NCBI GenBank assembly: GCA_003527885.1
Contig: DPWB01000117.1
Span: forward strand, 4,306-11,358
DNA: 7,053 nucleotides
Origin: Candidatus Competibacteraceae bacterium
GTDB lineage: Bacteria; Pseudomonadota; Gammaproteobacteria; Competibacterales; Competibacteraceae
Direction of reading: 5' to 3'
Numbering within the stretch: the first letter of the stretch is position 1; each line of letters starts with the position of its first letter. The position numbers and the translations under genes are program-made. The notes beneath the pieces are model-generated. The model was not told the DNA's origin. It saw only the letters and a list, made by a program, of their open reading frames with translations, and ran no database searches. This document shows positions 1 to 6,785 of the stretch, piece by piece.

Positions 1-2
1 TG

Positions 3-224
3 CATCTCGCGCCCTGCCTGCCCGCCGATTGGCCAGGGTTCAAAGTCCATTACCGCTATCGCGAGACGGTTTACCATATTGCAGTCGCTCAACGGATCGC
101 CGAAAACGCTGAAATGCAAATCAGCGTGGATGGTGTGAAACAACCCGAACCCGTTATCCGCTTGAGCGACGACGGTCGGGAACACGCGGTGGAGGTCGAG
201 ATTCCGGGCGTTCCGCGCCTATAA
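3..224 (+). CDS. C-terminal end of a GH94-like / cyclic beta-1,2-glucan synthase protein (partial)
   Basis: This is the last 73 codons of a gene that begins left of the window, ending in TAA at 222-224. The visible protein starts HLAPCLPADWPGF, continues with HYRYRETVYHIAV and ends with a VDG turn and a DDGREHAVEVEI strand. That order (a 'lP-x-x-Wpgf' segment, an 'yRyr-x-T-x-Y-x-I' strand, then a V-D-G hairpin and a final 'DDG-x-H-x-V-x-V' strand) is what I know from the C-terminal beta-sandwich of glycosyltransferase-36 / GH94 proteins, notably the NdvB-type cyclic beta-1,2-glucan synthases. In that family this domain belongs to the phosphorylase module that trims the growing glucan. No catalytic residues lie in this fragment, so a free-standing cellobiose- or other GH94 phosphorylase is also possible. 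Family assignment is fairly safe; the exact enzyme is not. Confidence 0.72.
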   Translation, partial: HLAPCLPADWPGFKVHYRYRETVYHIAVAQRIAENAEMQISVDGVKQPEPVIRLSDDGREHAVEVEIPGVPRL

Positions 225-227
225 CTG

Positions 228-425
228 AACGGCTTCGGCGCCGGCTTTGATTGGCCGAAATCGGCGTGTACACGCTGCTTTCCGGACGCGACTACGGCCG
301 CGCGTTCGACGCCGCGCTACAATTGCAGAACAGTGGCCTGCCGGTTAAAGCCATCGGACTCGACGTGACCGATGGCGCCAGCATCGGCCAGGTGGATTGA
401 GTCCATCGAGCCAGGATCGGATAAC
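228..425 (+). pseudogene. Remnant of a short-chain dehydrogenase/reductase (SDR), frameshifted and truncated
   Basis: Reading from 251 gives LAEIGVYTLLSGRDYGRAF, then a helix and VKAIGLDVTDGASIGQ, ending at a TGA at 398-400. This matches the second beta strand, the 'xGRDxxRA' turn and the 'LDVTDxxSI' segment of classical SDR enzymes. Just before it, in another frame (228-250), comes NGFGAGFD, which resembles the end of the nucleotide-binding TGxxxGxG loop. Just after it, a shift of one base near 390 gives WIESIEPGSDN, resembling the next SDR helix. The remnant thus needs at least two frameshifts, and lacks the first strand, the NNAG strand and the whole catalytic YxxxK half. It begins only a few bases after the stop of the preceding gene. 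No full-length reading is possible, so I call it a decayed gene. The match is by eye, and the frameshifted ends are less certain than the 251-400 core. Confidence 0.5.
397..425 (+). promoter_or_regulatory. Possible sigma70 promoter for ovoA
   Basis: TTGAGT at 397-402 and GATAAC at 420-425 are separated by 17 bases and match the sigma70 -35 and -10 consensus at four positions each. Transcription would start near 432, leaving a leader of about 240 bases before ovoA. The site overlaps the end of the SDR remnant. Such matches arise easily by chance, so this is only a candidate. Confidence 0.28.
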
Positions 426-672
426 TGCGAAAAGTAAATTCTGGTTTGGTCGGAGGCGTTGCCCGATTGTTTTGAAAGGCGGGCAGCGCCCCATCGAGGC
501 GGCTGTTGCCGTTGCGGGATCGAGTCCGGTATGTCGGGGTGGAGAGCGGTGTTTCGAGATAACACGGCGGAACCTGACTCCCGAAAGGTTCTCTAAACTT
601 CGGCTTTACCGCCATAGCGGCTACCCGGCTCGGTAAGCTCGTTCCCTTCCCAGCGGCTTTACAGGTGCGACC
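426..672 (+). other. Non-coding leader upstream of ovoA with three small hairpins
   Basis: I find no convincing gene here. A reading frame from 397 to 636 is open, but its product looks like nothing I know and it has no convincing ribosome binding site. Three hairpins stand in a row. GTGTT (549-553) pairs with AACAC (561-565). GAACCT (570-575) pairs with AGGTTC (586-591). CCGC (609-612) pairs with GCGG (617-620), and is enclosed by or competes with TTACCG (606-611) pairing with CGGTAA (631-636). No T-run follows the last one, so it does not look like an intrinsic terminator. I do not recognise a known riboswitch class. The ovoA ribosome binding site is AGGTG at 663-667, five bases before the start codon. 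Confidence 0.4.
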
Positions 673-3102
673 ATGACTTTAGCTCTCGCGGAGACGGCAA
701 CGCCACACGGTGTAGCCGAACCTTGGCGGCGAAACCTGCGCCACGAACTGACCGCCGAACTGACCGGTCCCCGCCCCCTCTGGTGGTGGACGGGCCTGCC
801 GCCGCAAGAGTGTCCCGGCGCGCAGGCGGACGGTACGCTGACCTCGTTGCCGCTGCCGGATTTGGCGGCCTGCGCCCGCCAGCAAGTGCTAGATTATTTC
901 GACAATACCTGGACTCTGACCGAGACCCTGTTTTCCGGCCTGCGAAGCGAAGAAGCTTTTTTCCGGCCGCCTTACCATCATTTGCGCCACCCGATGATCT
1001 TTTATTACGGCCATCCTCCGGCGCTGTACGTCAATAAATTGCGGGTGGCCGGTCTGATCGAGCAGCCGCTGTATCCCTATTTCGAGCAGCTGTTCGAAAC
1101 CGGGGTGGACGAGATGCGTTGGGATGACATGTCCAAGAACGAAATGCTCTGGCCCAGCATCCAGGAAGTCCACGCCTACCGCCGGCAGGTGTATCGCACG
1201 GTGCGAGAGGTGATCGAAACGCACCCCGATCTGGCGGCCGGTCATGCGCCCATCACCCAGCAGCATCCACTGTGGGCGCTGTTCATGGGTTTCGAGCACG
1301 AGCGGATTCATCTGGAAACCTCCTCGGTGCTGATCCACGAACTGCCGCTCGCTCTGGTGCAGCGCCCCGCCGAATGGCCGAAACCGCATCCGAGCGCGGC
1401 GCGGCCGGCGGCTTTCCCGCCACAGCTCGGGCGCGATTATCCGGCCAATGACCTGATCGATGTGCCGGGACAAGCGGTGAGGTCGGGCAAACCGCTGGAC
1501 TGGCCGTCCTACGGTTGGGACAATGAATACGGCCGGCGCGAAACGGCCGTACCCGCGTTTCAGGCCAGCCGCTACCCGGTCAGCAACGGTGAGTTCCACG
1601 TGTTCGTGGCGGCCGGCGGTTATCGCGAACCGCGCTACTGGTCGGAAACCGGCTGGGCGTGGCGTTCGTTCCGCAATCTGAAAGGGCCGACCTTTTGGGT
1701 GCTGGACGGCCCGGCCGGCCTGCACCGTTACAAGTTGCGCACTTTGTTTGAAGTGGTTGAAATGCCTTGGGCTTGGCCGGTCGAGGTCAATTACCACGAA
1801 GCCAAGGCCTATTGCGCCTGGCGCGCGGAGCGGGAAGGAGGCCCCTATCGGCTGACCAGCGAGGCGGAGCATCAGGCGCTGCGCGGCGCCGCCCAACGTG
1901 CGCCGGTTGCCGCAAGCGCCGCGGGCGATCCGGTGATGCGGTTCGACGGCGTCGTGCTGGCGCGGGAATGCGGCTGGAATCTCAACCTCGCCCACGGTTC
2001 CTCCAGCCCGGTCGATGGGGGTCAACCGACCGAAGCCGGCTTTCACGACGTGTTCGGTAATGTCTGGCAGTGGCAGGAAGACCATTTCAACCCGTTGCCC
2101 GGTGCCAGGGTCCACCCTTATTACGACGATTTCAGCACGCCTTGCTACGACGGCCAGCACCAGATGATTCTGGGCGGTTCCTGGGTGTCCACCGGCGCTG
2201 AGGCGAGCGTTTGGGCGCGCTTCCACTTCCGCCCGCATTTTTTCCAGCACGCCGGTTTCCGGTTGGCGCGCGGCGGTGGCGATGGTGGCGCGGTGCGGCT
2301 GGATGGAGCCGGAACGTCGGGACAGGTTTACGAAGACCCACAAATTCTCAACGAGTATTTGTTGCTGCACTACGGCGTGGCCGAGGAGCAGATGCCGTAT
2401 GCGTTCGGCCCGCGCGATGCGGCCGAATTTCCGCCGCGCTGCGCCCGCTGGCTGCTCGACGCCGCCCGCGATCACGGGATTCCGACCGACAGGGCGCTGG
2501 ATGTCGGTTGCGCGGTGGGCCGGGCCAGTTTCGAGCTGGCGCGCGGCTACCGGGAGGTGTTGGGCGTCGATCTTAGCCGGGCTTTCATCGACGCCGCCGA
2601 CACCTTGCGCCGCGATGGCGAACTGCGTTATTTCCGCAAGGATGAAGGCGAATTGGGCGTGATGCTGAACGCGATGGTCGATCCGGCCATCGACCGCGGC
2701 CGGGTCAACTTCCGGCAGGCCGACGCCAGTTCGTTGCCGGCGGAACTGGTGGAGTTCGATGCCGTCTTGCTGGCCAATCTGTTGTGTCGGTTACCCAGCC
2801 CCAAGGCGCTGTTGGGGCGGCTCGGCGGGCCGCGTGGACTGGTCAAGCCGGGCGGTTTGTTGGCGATTTTTTCGCCTTACAGTTGGCTGGAGCAGTTTAC
2901 CCCCCGAGAAGCGTGGCTGGGCGGCTGCGAGCGGGCCGGAGAACCGGTCACCAGCGCGGCGGCGTTGAGCGCGTTGTTGCGGGGGGAAGGTTTCGAGTTG
3001 TTGCGCGAGGCCGACGTGCCGCTGGTCATCCGCGAGCACGCCCGCAAGTACCAATACATCGTGGCCCACGCCACGATGTGGCGGCGGCTTCGTTCGCACT
3101 GA
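673..3102 (+). CDS. ovoA: OvoA: 5-histidylcysteine sulfoxide synthase with C-terminal 4-mercaptohistidine N1-methyltransferase domain
   Basis: OvoA is the mononuclear iron enzyme that couples cysteine to carbon 5 of histidine using O2, the first step of ovothiol synthesis; its methyltransferase domain serves the last step. The 809-residue protein has three parts. Residues 65-225 are DinB-like, with the OvoA-typical stretch HHLRHPMIFYYGH (102-114) and HERIHLE (209-215). H209 and H213 of this HxxxHxE motif, plus probably H106, should bind iron. Residues 275-533 are FGE-sulfatase-like: SYGWDNEYG (279-287), YRLTSEAE (392-399), GNVWQW (462-467), GGSWVSTG (501-508) and ARFHFRPHFFQHAGFR (515-530). 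Residues 550-800 form a class I SAM methyltransferase: LDVGCAVGR (609-617), GVDLS (631-635) and LVKPGG (723-728). The ATG at 673 follows AGGTG. A plain EgtB is unlikely, because EgtB has no fused methyltransferase of this kind. OvoB, the PLP lyase for the second step, is not nearby. Confidence 0.93.
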   Translation: MTLALAETATPHGVAEPWRRNLRHELTAELTGPRPLWWWTGLPPQECPGAQADGTLTSLPLPDLAACARQQVLDYFDNTWTLTETLFSGLRSEEAFFRPPYHHLRHPMIFYYGHPPALYVNKLRVAGLIEQPLYPYFEQLFETGVDEMRWDDMSKNEMLWPSIQEVHAYRRQVYRTVREVIETHPDLAAGHAPITQQHPLWALFMGFEHERIHLETSSVLIHELPLALVQRPAEWPKPHPSAARPAAFPPQLGRDYPANDLIDVPGQAVRSGKPLDWPSYGWDNEYGRRETAVPAFQASRYPVSNGEFHVFVAAGGYREPRYWSETGWAWRSFRNLKGPTFWVLDGPAGLHRYKLRTLFEVVEMPWAWPVEVNYHEAKAYCAWRAEREGGPYRLTSEAEHQALRGAAQRAPVAASAAGDPVMRFDGVVLARECGWNLNLAHGSSSPVDGGQPTEAGFHDVFGNVWQWQEDHFNPLPGARVHPYYDDFSTPCYDGQHQMILGGSWVSTGAEASVWARFHFRPHFFQHAGFRLARGGGDGGAVRLDGAGTSGQVYEDPQILNEYLLLHYGVAEEQMPYAFGPRDAAEFPPRCARWLLDAARDHGIPTDRALDVGCAVGRASFELARGYREVLGVDLSRAFIDAADTLRRDGELRYFRKDEGELGVMLNAMVDPAIDRGRVNFRQADASSLPAELVEFDAVLLANLLCRLPSPKALLGRLGGPRGLVKPGGLLAIFSPYSWLEQFTPREAWLGGCERAGEPVTSAAALSALLRGEGFELLREADVPLVIREHARKYQYIVAHATMWRRLRSH

Positions 3103-3166
3103 CCGCGCCGGAAACCGCCAAACCGAGCACCCGCGTGGATTTTCACCGCCGGGCGTTCGGCGCGGT
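3102..3166. terminator. Possible termination structure between convergent ovoA and SDR genes
   Basis: ACCGCGCCG at 3102-3110 is a perfect reverse complement of CGGCGCGGT at 3158-3166, across a 47-base loop. The right arm can also pair, with a two-base bulge, with a closer copy (ACCGCCG, about 3145-3151). The repeat lies in the 86 bases between the ovoA stop and the SDR stop, where a two-way terminator would be expected. There is no clean T-run on either side and the loop of the longer pairing is wide, so Rho-dependent ending is equally possible. Confidence 0.3.
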
Positions 3167-3188
3167 TTGCCCTTGCTGGAATAGGGCG

Positions 3189-3788
3189 TTACGCCATGGG
3201 CAACTCCAGCACCGCGCCAGTTTGGTCGCCTTCGACACTTCGGACATAGAGTCGCGCGACCGTGGCGGCCGGCTGACCGCCGCGGGTGTCCATGTGCATG
3301 GCTTGCAGCGTTTCGGTCACCCACGGCGGGCTGACCGCGTTGACGCGAATCCCGCGCGGCGCTTCCAGCGCGGCGGCGCGGACGAAGCCTTCCAGCCCGG
3401 CGTTGACCAGACTGATGGCGGCGCTGCCGACCATCGGCGAGCGCGCCAGCACCCCGCTGGTCAGCGTGAAAGAACCGCCGTCGCGGATTTGAAAAAAGCC
3501 GGTTCTCACCAGATTGACCTGCCCCATCAGCTTGTTCGCCAGGCTGAACTCGAAGTCGTCGTCGCTCAAACCGGCGAGTGGCCCGAAGCGCGCCAGACCG
3601 GCGGCGCTGATCACGGCATCCACCAACCCGGCGGCTTCGAACATCGCTCGGATCGAATCGGGTTGGGCCAGATCGACGGTGAGGGGCGTGCTGCCGTGGC
3701 TGACGGGAACGAGGTCGTGGCGGTCGGAGAGAGCGTCGACCACCGCCCGGCCGATCGTGCCGGTGGCGCCGATGACGAGGATGCGCAT
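3189..3788 (-). CDS. Short-chain dehydrogenase/reductase family protein (199 aa) with a non-canonical active site
   Basis: The protein opens MRILVIGATGTIGRAVVDAL, a first Rossmann strand with the glycine-rich GATGTIG loop (residues 7-13). It continues with VDAVISAAG (56-64, the NNAG-type strand), TLTSG (108-112, offering the catalytic Ser) and EAPRGIRVNAVSP (142-154), a hallmark of SDRs. At about 200 residues it is shorter than classical SDRs (about 250). Aligning LVNAGLEGF (127-135) with the usual SKAALEGL puts Asn129 at the Lys position and Ile125 at the Tyr position, so the YxxxK pair seems absent. I recall short SDRs with a similar 'VN-x-x-L/V-E-x-FVRAAA' segment, so this may be a family trait. 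The substrate is unknown. The ATG at 3788 is preceded by AGGAGA about seven bases upstream, which favours it over longer in-frame starts. The gene is convergent with ovoA. Confidence 0.86.
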   Translation of the reverse strand: MRILVIGATGTIGRAVVDALSDRHDLVPVSHGSTPLTVDLAQPDSIRAMFEAAGLVDAVISAAGLARFGPLAGLSDDDFEFSLANKLMGQVNLVRTGFFQIRDGGSFTLTSGVLARSPMVGSAAISLVNAGLEGFVRAAALEAPRGIRVNAVSPPWVTETLQAMHMDTRGGQPAATVARLYVRSVEGDQTGAVLELPMA

Positions 3789-4041
3789 GAAGGTTCTCCT
3801 GGGTGCGGGTGGTTGGTGGCAAGGCTTAGTTACCAGCCTGTCGCCGTTTAGAGAGGATCCGGCGCGGAACGTTGCCTCATTTGACTTGAGTCGCTTCCGG
3901 TGGGCGCGATCCGCCGCCCGATCTTCCGCCGTCGGGGTCCACCACGGGTCCGTGTCGGTCACGTAATCGGCGGGGCGGTGAGGTGCAAACCCCGACCGCC
4001 CGTTTTCGGGCGGATCAGAAACACATCGCCGCGTCCGGCCT
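3789..4041 (-). other. Intergenic region upstream of the SDR gene, with an open in-frame extension
   Basis: The SDR frame stays open upstream to 4067. A GTG at 3962-3960 would add 58 codons beginning VTDTDPWWTPTAEDRAADRA, which looks more protein-like than random. However, it lacks a ribosome binding site, the following residues look non-coding, and the SDR has its own AGGAGA and a canonical N-terminus at 3788. I therefore leave it unannotated as a gene. I see no convincing promoter for the SDR in this stretch. Confidence 0.4.
3973..4013. repeat. Two mutually exclusive hairpins sharing one arm
   Basis: CCGCCCG (3996-4002), a TTTT loop and CGGGCGG (4007-4013) form a perfect seven-pair hairpin. 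The same middle segment, ACCGCCC (3995-4001), is also a perfect complement of GGGCGGT (3973-3979) across a 15-base loop. Only one of the two can form at a time. No T-run follows on either strand. It lies downstream of dctA and upstream of the SDR gene, so it could be a 3' end structure or a leader switch. Confidence 0.45.
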
Positions 4042-4093
4042 AAAAAGCGCCCACCCACCCACCGCAAGCGGCGGAGTTGTTTGTTTCGGGCGC
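4042..4093 (-). terminator. Candidate intrinsic terminator of dctA, containing a G-quadruplex motif
   Basis: On the minus strand GCGCCC (4093-4088) pairs with GGGCGC (4052-4047), which is followed at once by five T (4046-4042). Inside the loop is a small CCGC/GCGG hairpin and then GGTGGGTGGGTGGG (4063-4050), a G-quadruplex-type run. The structure starts 44 bases beyond the dctA stop and is oriented correctly to end the binding protein-dctA transcript. The outer stem is only six pairs around a 35-base interior, so it is a moderate rather than textbook terminator. Confidence 0.45.
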
Positions 4094-4136
4094 GCTGGGT
4101 TTCTCGGCGGTATCCCGGTGTTTCCTCGGTGCCCGG

Positions 4137-5477
4137 TCAGGTTTTCGCTGGCGCGGGCTGTTGGTCGATCACATCGAGCACCTGCTCGGGCTCCTCGGCG
4201 AGCGCCACGGTCTCGTTGTTGAGGACAGCGTTCATGCGGTTTACGTCGAGATCGTGCGTCCACTTGCCGACCACCACGGTGGCCACGCCGTTGCCGATCA
4301 AGTTGGTCAGGGCGCGGGCCTCCGACATGAAGCGGTCGATGCCCAGGATGAGGGCCAAGCCCGCCACCGGCACGTTGCCGACCGCCGACAAAGTGGCGGC
4401 CAGCACGATGAAACCGCTGCCGGTGACGCCGGCCGCGCCTTTCGAGGTCAGCAGCAGGATGGCCAGCAGCGTGATCTCCTGCACCAGCGTCAGCGGGGTG
4501 TTGGTGGCCTGGGCGATGAACACCGCCGCCATGGTCAGATAGATCGAGGTGCCATCGAGATTGAAAGAATAGCCGGTCGGGATCACCAAGCCGACGGTCG
4601 ATTTGCGCACGCCCAGGTTTTCCAATTTGGCCATCATCCGGGGCAGCACCGCTTCGGAAGAGGAGGTGCCGAGCACGATGAGCAGTTCTTCCTTGATGTA
4701 TTTGATGAATTTCCAGATCGAAAAACCATGGAAGCGCGCGATGCCGCCCAGCACCACAAAGATGAACAGCAGGCAGGTCATATAGAAGGTGCCCATCAGC
4801 TTGGCCAATGAAGTCAGGGAGCCCAGGCCATATTTGCCGATGGTGAACGCCATCGCGCCGAACGCGCCGATCGGGGCGACTTTCATGATGAAGCCGACGA
4901 TGACGAACAGCACGTGCGAGAACTTCTCGATCATGTCGAACACCAGCGTGCCGCGCCCGCCGAACTTGTGCAGGGCAAAGCCGAACAGGATGGCGATCAA
5001 TAAGACCTGAAGCATTTCACCCTTGGCGAAGGCGTCGGTGAAGGTGCTGGGAATGATGTTGAGCAAGAAATCGGTGGTGCCTTGCATCTTGCCAGGCCCG
5101 GTGTATTGCGACACGCTTTTGGTGTCCAGCGTGGTGGGGTCGACGTTCATGCCGCCGCCGGGATTCAGCAGGTTGACCAGAGTCAGGCCGACGATCAAGG
5201 CGACCGTGCTCACCACCTCGAAATACAGCAGCGCGTAGCCGCCGGTCTTGCCGACTTTTTTCATGTCCTCCATGCCCGCGATGCCGACCACCACCGTGCA
5301 GAAGATGACGGGGGCGATGATCATTTTGATCAGTTTGATGAACGCATCGCCGAACGGCTTCATGGCCGTGCCGGTCTCGGGAAAGAAGTGGCCGAGCAAG
5401 ACGCCGATCACGATGGCCGTGATGACCTGGAGGTATAGCGACTTGTAAAACGGTTGTTTGTTGGCGGGTTCGTCCAC
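4137..5477 (-). CDS. dctA: DctA: C4-dicarboxylate:cation symporter (DAACS family)
   Basis: DctA is an inner-membrane secondary transporter that takes up succinate, fumarate, malate and often aspartate with protons or sodium. The 446-residue protein has the family's usual length and multiple hydrophobic segments, beginning [19 protein letters not shown] (15-33). Family signatures appear in order: the serine-rich hairpin tip [11 protein letters not shown] (271-281), the transport-core motif [12 protein letters not shown] (302-313, with NLDGT at 306-310), [15 protein letters not shown] (342-356) and [18 protein letters not shown] (379-396), where Asp and Asn residues line the substrate and cation sites in known relatives. 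The start is GTG, preceded by GGAGG eight bases upstream. It lies 103 bases downstream of a same-strand periplasmic binding protein gene. A glutamate-type transporter (GltP/GltT) is the main alternative, but the [19 protein letters not shown] segment is DctA-like. Confidence 0.92.
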   Translation of the reverse strand: MDEPANKQPFYKSLYLQVITAIVIGVLLGHFFPETGTAMKPFGDAFIKLIKMIIAPVIFCTVVVGIAGMEDMKKVGKTGGYALLYFEVVSTVALIVGLTLVNLLNPGGGMNVDPTTLDTKSVSQYTGPGKMQGTTDFLLNIIPSTFTDAFAKGEMLQVLLIAILFGFALHKFGGRGTLVFDMIEKFSHVLFVIVGFIMKVAPIGAFGAMAFTIGKYGLGSLTSLAKLMGTFYMTCLLFIFVVLGGIARFHGFSIWKFIKYIKEELLIVLGTSSSEAVLPRMMAKLENLGVRKSTVGLVIPTGYSFNLDGTSIYLTMAAVFIAQATNTPLTLVQEITLLAILLLTSKGAAGVTGSGFIVLAATLSAVGNVPVAGLALILGIDRFMSEARALTNLIGNGVATVVVGKWTHDLDVNRMNAVLNNETVALAEEPEQVLDVIDQQPAPAKT

Positions 5478-5500
5478 GGTGGTTGCCTCCGGTGTTGCTG
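5478..5500 (-). promoter_or_regulatory. Ribosome binding site fixing the GTG start of dctA
   Basis: On the minus strand CGGAGGC stands eight bases before GTG at 5477-5475. The downstream residues ([18 protein letters not shown]) match the usual short polar N-terminus of the family, so this non-ATG start is well supported. Confidence 0.7.
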
Positions 5501-5580
5501 TTTTTGTGGTGTCCTGGCCGTTCGGGCGATCTTGGGCGAGGAAGCGTTTTCTCGTGCCGGGTAGCGCGACCGCGCCAGAT

Positions 5581-6540
5581 TCAGTCAGCGGCCAAGCCCT
5601 GGAGCTGAAAAACGTGTTCGAGGTGCGGGCTCATCGGCAGATTCAGGCTCACACCCGAAGGGAGCGGGCGCTGAAACCAGCGGCGGTAGATCGCCCGGAT
5701 CTCCCGGCTGCCGGCCAGCCGTTCGAAGGCTTGCCGGATCACCTCGGCAAACTCGCTATCGTCGTGGCGGAACATCAGCGCGTAGTCGGCATACGTGAGA
5801 AAGTCGCCCACCACGCGGTAGTCGGTTTCGACATCGCGCGCCGCGATCATGCCGTGCAGTTGCACGTCGTCGTTGATGAAGGCGTCGGCTTTGCCCGCCG
5901 CCAGCGTCTCGAACGATTGGTTGTGGTCGTCGGCAAAGACGAATTGGATGGCGAGATTTTGTTGCTGGGCGATTTTCGGAATAGTTTCGGCGTGAATCGT
6001 GCCTTTGGTGAGCACCGCCGTCTTGCCTTGCAGCCCGCGCAGCGACACGATGCCGCTGCCGCGCTTGACCAGCAACTTGGCCCCGGTGACGAAGATCGTC
6101 GGCGAGAAGCCCAGGGTTTTTCGCCGTTCCGCGCTGGCCGTGGTGGAGCCGCATTCGAGGTCTATAGTCCCGTTCTTGACCAGCTCGAAGCGGTTTTCCG
6201 GGGTCACCGGCACGTAGTCGGTTTTGAGGTCTTCCTTGTGGAGGTGGCGGGCGATTTCTTCGACCACCACCTCGCAGAGGTCCAGCGAATAACCGACGGG
6301 GTGGCGCCGGGCGTCCAGAAACGCGAAGGGCGGCGAGTTTTCACGGTGGCCGACGCGGATCACGCCGCTGGTGTAAATCTTCTGCAAGGTCCCGGAAAAG
6401 GGTTCGACGGCGGGAAAGGCCTTCGGTTGGGCCTGGGCGGAACCGATAACGACCAGACACGCGAGCACGGCCGCAAACCGGGGCCAGCGCGCGCTGGCGG
6501 CCGCCTGGGCGGGTAGCCGGGCGCGGCGGGCTGGCGCCAT
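5581..6540 (-). CDS. Periplasmic amino-acid-binding protein, GltI-like (family 3 solute-binding protein)
   Basis: From the ATG at 6540 this is a 319-residue secreted protein. An arginine-rich start leads into the hydrophobic stretch [13 protein letters not shown] (22-34) and a signal peptidase site AQA-QP (after residue 37). The mature part resembles E. coli GltI, the glutamate/aspartate binding protein, throughout: GHRENSPPF (64-72), [12 protein letters not shown] (123-134), [14 protein letters not shown] (146-159), ADDHNQSF (203-210), INDD (222-225) and RRWF (286-289). Acidic amino acids are therefore the likely ligands, but C4-dicarboxylates are possible given the dctA gene next to it. No ABC permease or ATPase is adjacent. 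An earlier ATG at 6603 has a GGGGTGG sequence upstream but would put about 42 residues before the hydrophobic core, too long for a normal signal peptide; the ATG at 6540 has no clear ribosome binding site, so the start is open. Confidence 0.86.
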   Translation of the reverse strand: MAPARRARLPAQAAASARWPRFAAVLACLVVIGSAQAQPKAFPAVEPFSGTLQKIYTSGVIRVGHRENSPPFAFLDARRHPVGYSLDLCEVVVEEIARHLHKEDLKTDYVPVTPENRFELVKNGTIDLECGSTTASAERRKTLGFSPTIFVTGAKLLVKRGSGIVSLRGLQGKTAVLTKGTIHAETIPKIAQQQNLAIQFVFADDHNQSFETLAAGKADAFINDDVQLHGMIAARDVETDYRVVGDFLTYADYALMFRHDDSEFAEVIRQAFERLAGSREIRAIYRRWFQRPLPSGVSLNLPMSPHLEHVFQLQGLAAD

Positions 6541-6728
6541 CCGGGAGCATATCGGCCAGACGTTACCGGCATACGTACGAAGTAACTGGCTCCAGTCAGC
6601 CATAAGACCACCCCGCTAGGTAGGGTTCGCGGCTAACGCGCCGGATCGAGCGCGGCATCGCGCCGCCGCTGTCTGACCCGGTTCAAGTCCGGCGCAATGC
6701 TGTCGCACTGGTGAAATTCGCGCCGGCG

Positions 6729-6756
6729 TTTAGAAAGACTAGCCTAACCCCGTCAA
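6729..6756 (-). promoter_or_regulatory. Sigma70 promoter for the binding protein-dctA unit
   Basis: Read on the minus strand, TTGACG (6756-6751) matches the -35 consensus at five of six positions. TCTAAA (6734-6729) matches the -10 consensus at four of six, with a 16-base spacer. Transcription would begin near 6722, about 120 bases before the ATG at 6603. It is the best promoter match I find in the window. Confidence 0.5.
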
Positions 6757-6763
6757 GAATCCA

Positions 6764-6785
6764 GTGTGTCACACCAAGCGGTGTG
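6764..6785. promoter_or_regulatory. Palindromic operator candidate (GTGTG/CACAC half-sites)
   Basis: GTGTG (6764-6768), one T, and CACAC (6770-6774) form a perfect palindrome. CACACC (6770-6775) also pairs with GGTGTG (6780-6785) across AAGC. A further GGTGTG lies at 6844-6849. The cluster sits just upstream of the minus-strand -35 element, roughly 42 to 63 bases before the predicted start site, where an activator or shared regulator would bind. The regulator is unknown. Confidence 0.38.

Noticed and set aside
510..530. GGGATCGAGTCCGG, also resembling a tRNA T-arm
   Set aside because: No acceptor or anticodon arm can be fitted around it.
889..2475. A 528-codon open frame on the minus strand opposite ovoA
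   Set aside because: The plus strand encodes an unmistakable OvoA across all of it. Long antisense frames are expected in GC-rich genes, and the product resembles no family I know.
2784..3851. Long open frames on both strands (2784-3851 plus, 2791-3822 minus) crossing the ovoA end and the SDR
   Set aside because: Each spans parts of two convergent genes and the gap between them, in the wrong frames, with arginine-, alanine- and glycine-rich low-complexity products.
5538..5556. A sigma54-like site (GGCACG...CGCT) on the minus strand upstream of dctA, of interest because dctA genes are often sigma54-dependent
   Set aside because: The GG and GC elements are 11 bases apart instead of the required 10, and the -12 part lacks the TTGC form.
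5458..6516. A 352-codon plus-strand frame opposite the GltI-like gene
   Set aside because: It is the antisense shadow of a clearly recognisable binding protein. Its product is unlike any known family.
6678..6700. GGTTCAAGTCCGG, resembling a tRNA T-arm, possibly a tRNA end or attachment site
   Set aside because: Only a four-pair stem closes the loop. No matching acceptor stem, anticodon arm or second copy is found in the window.
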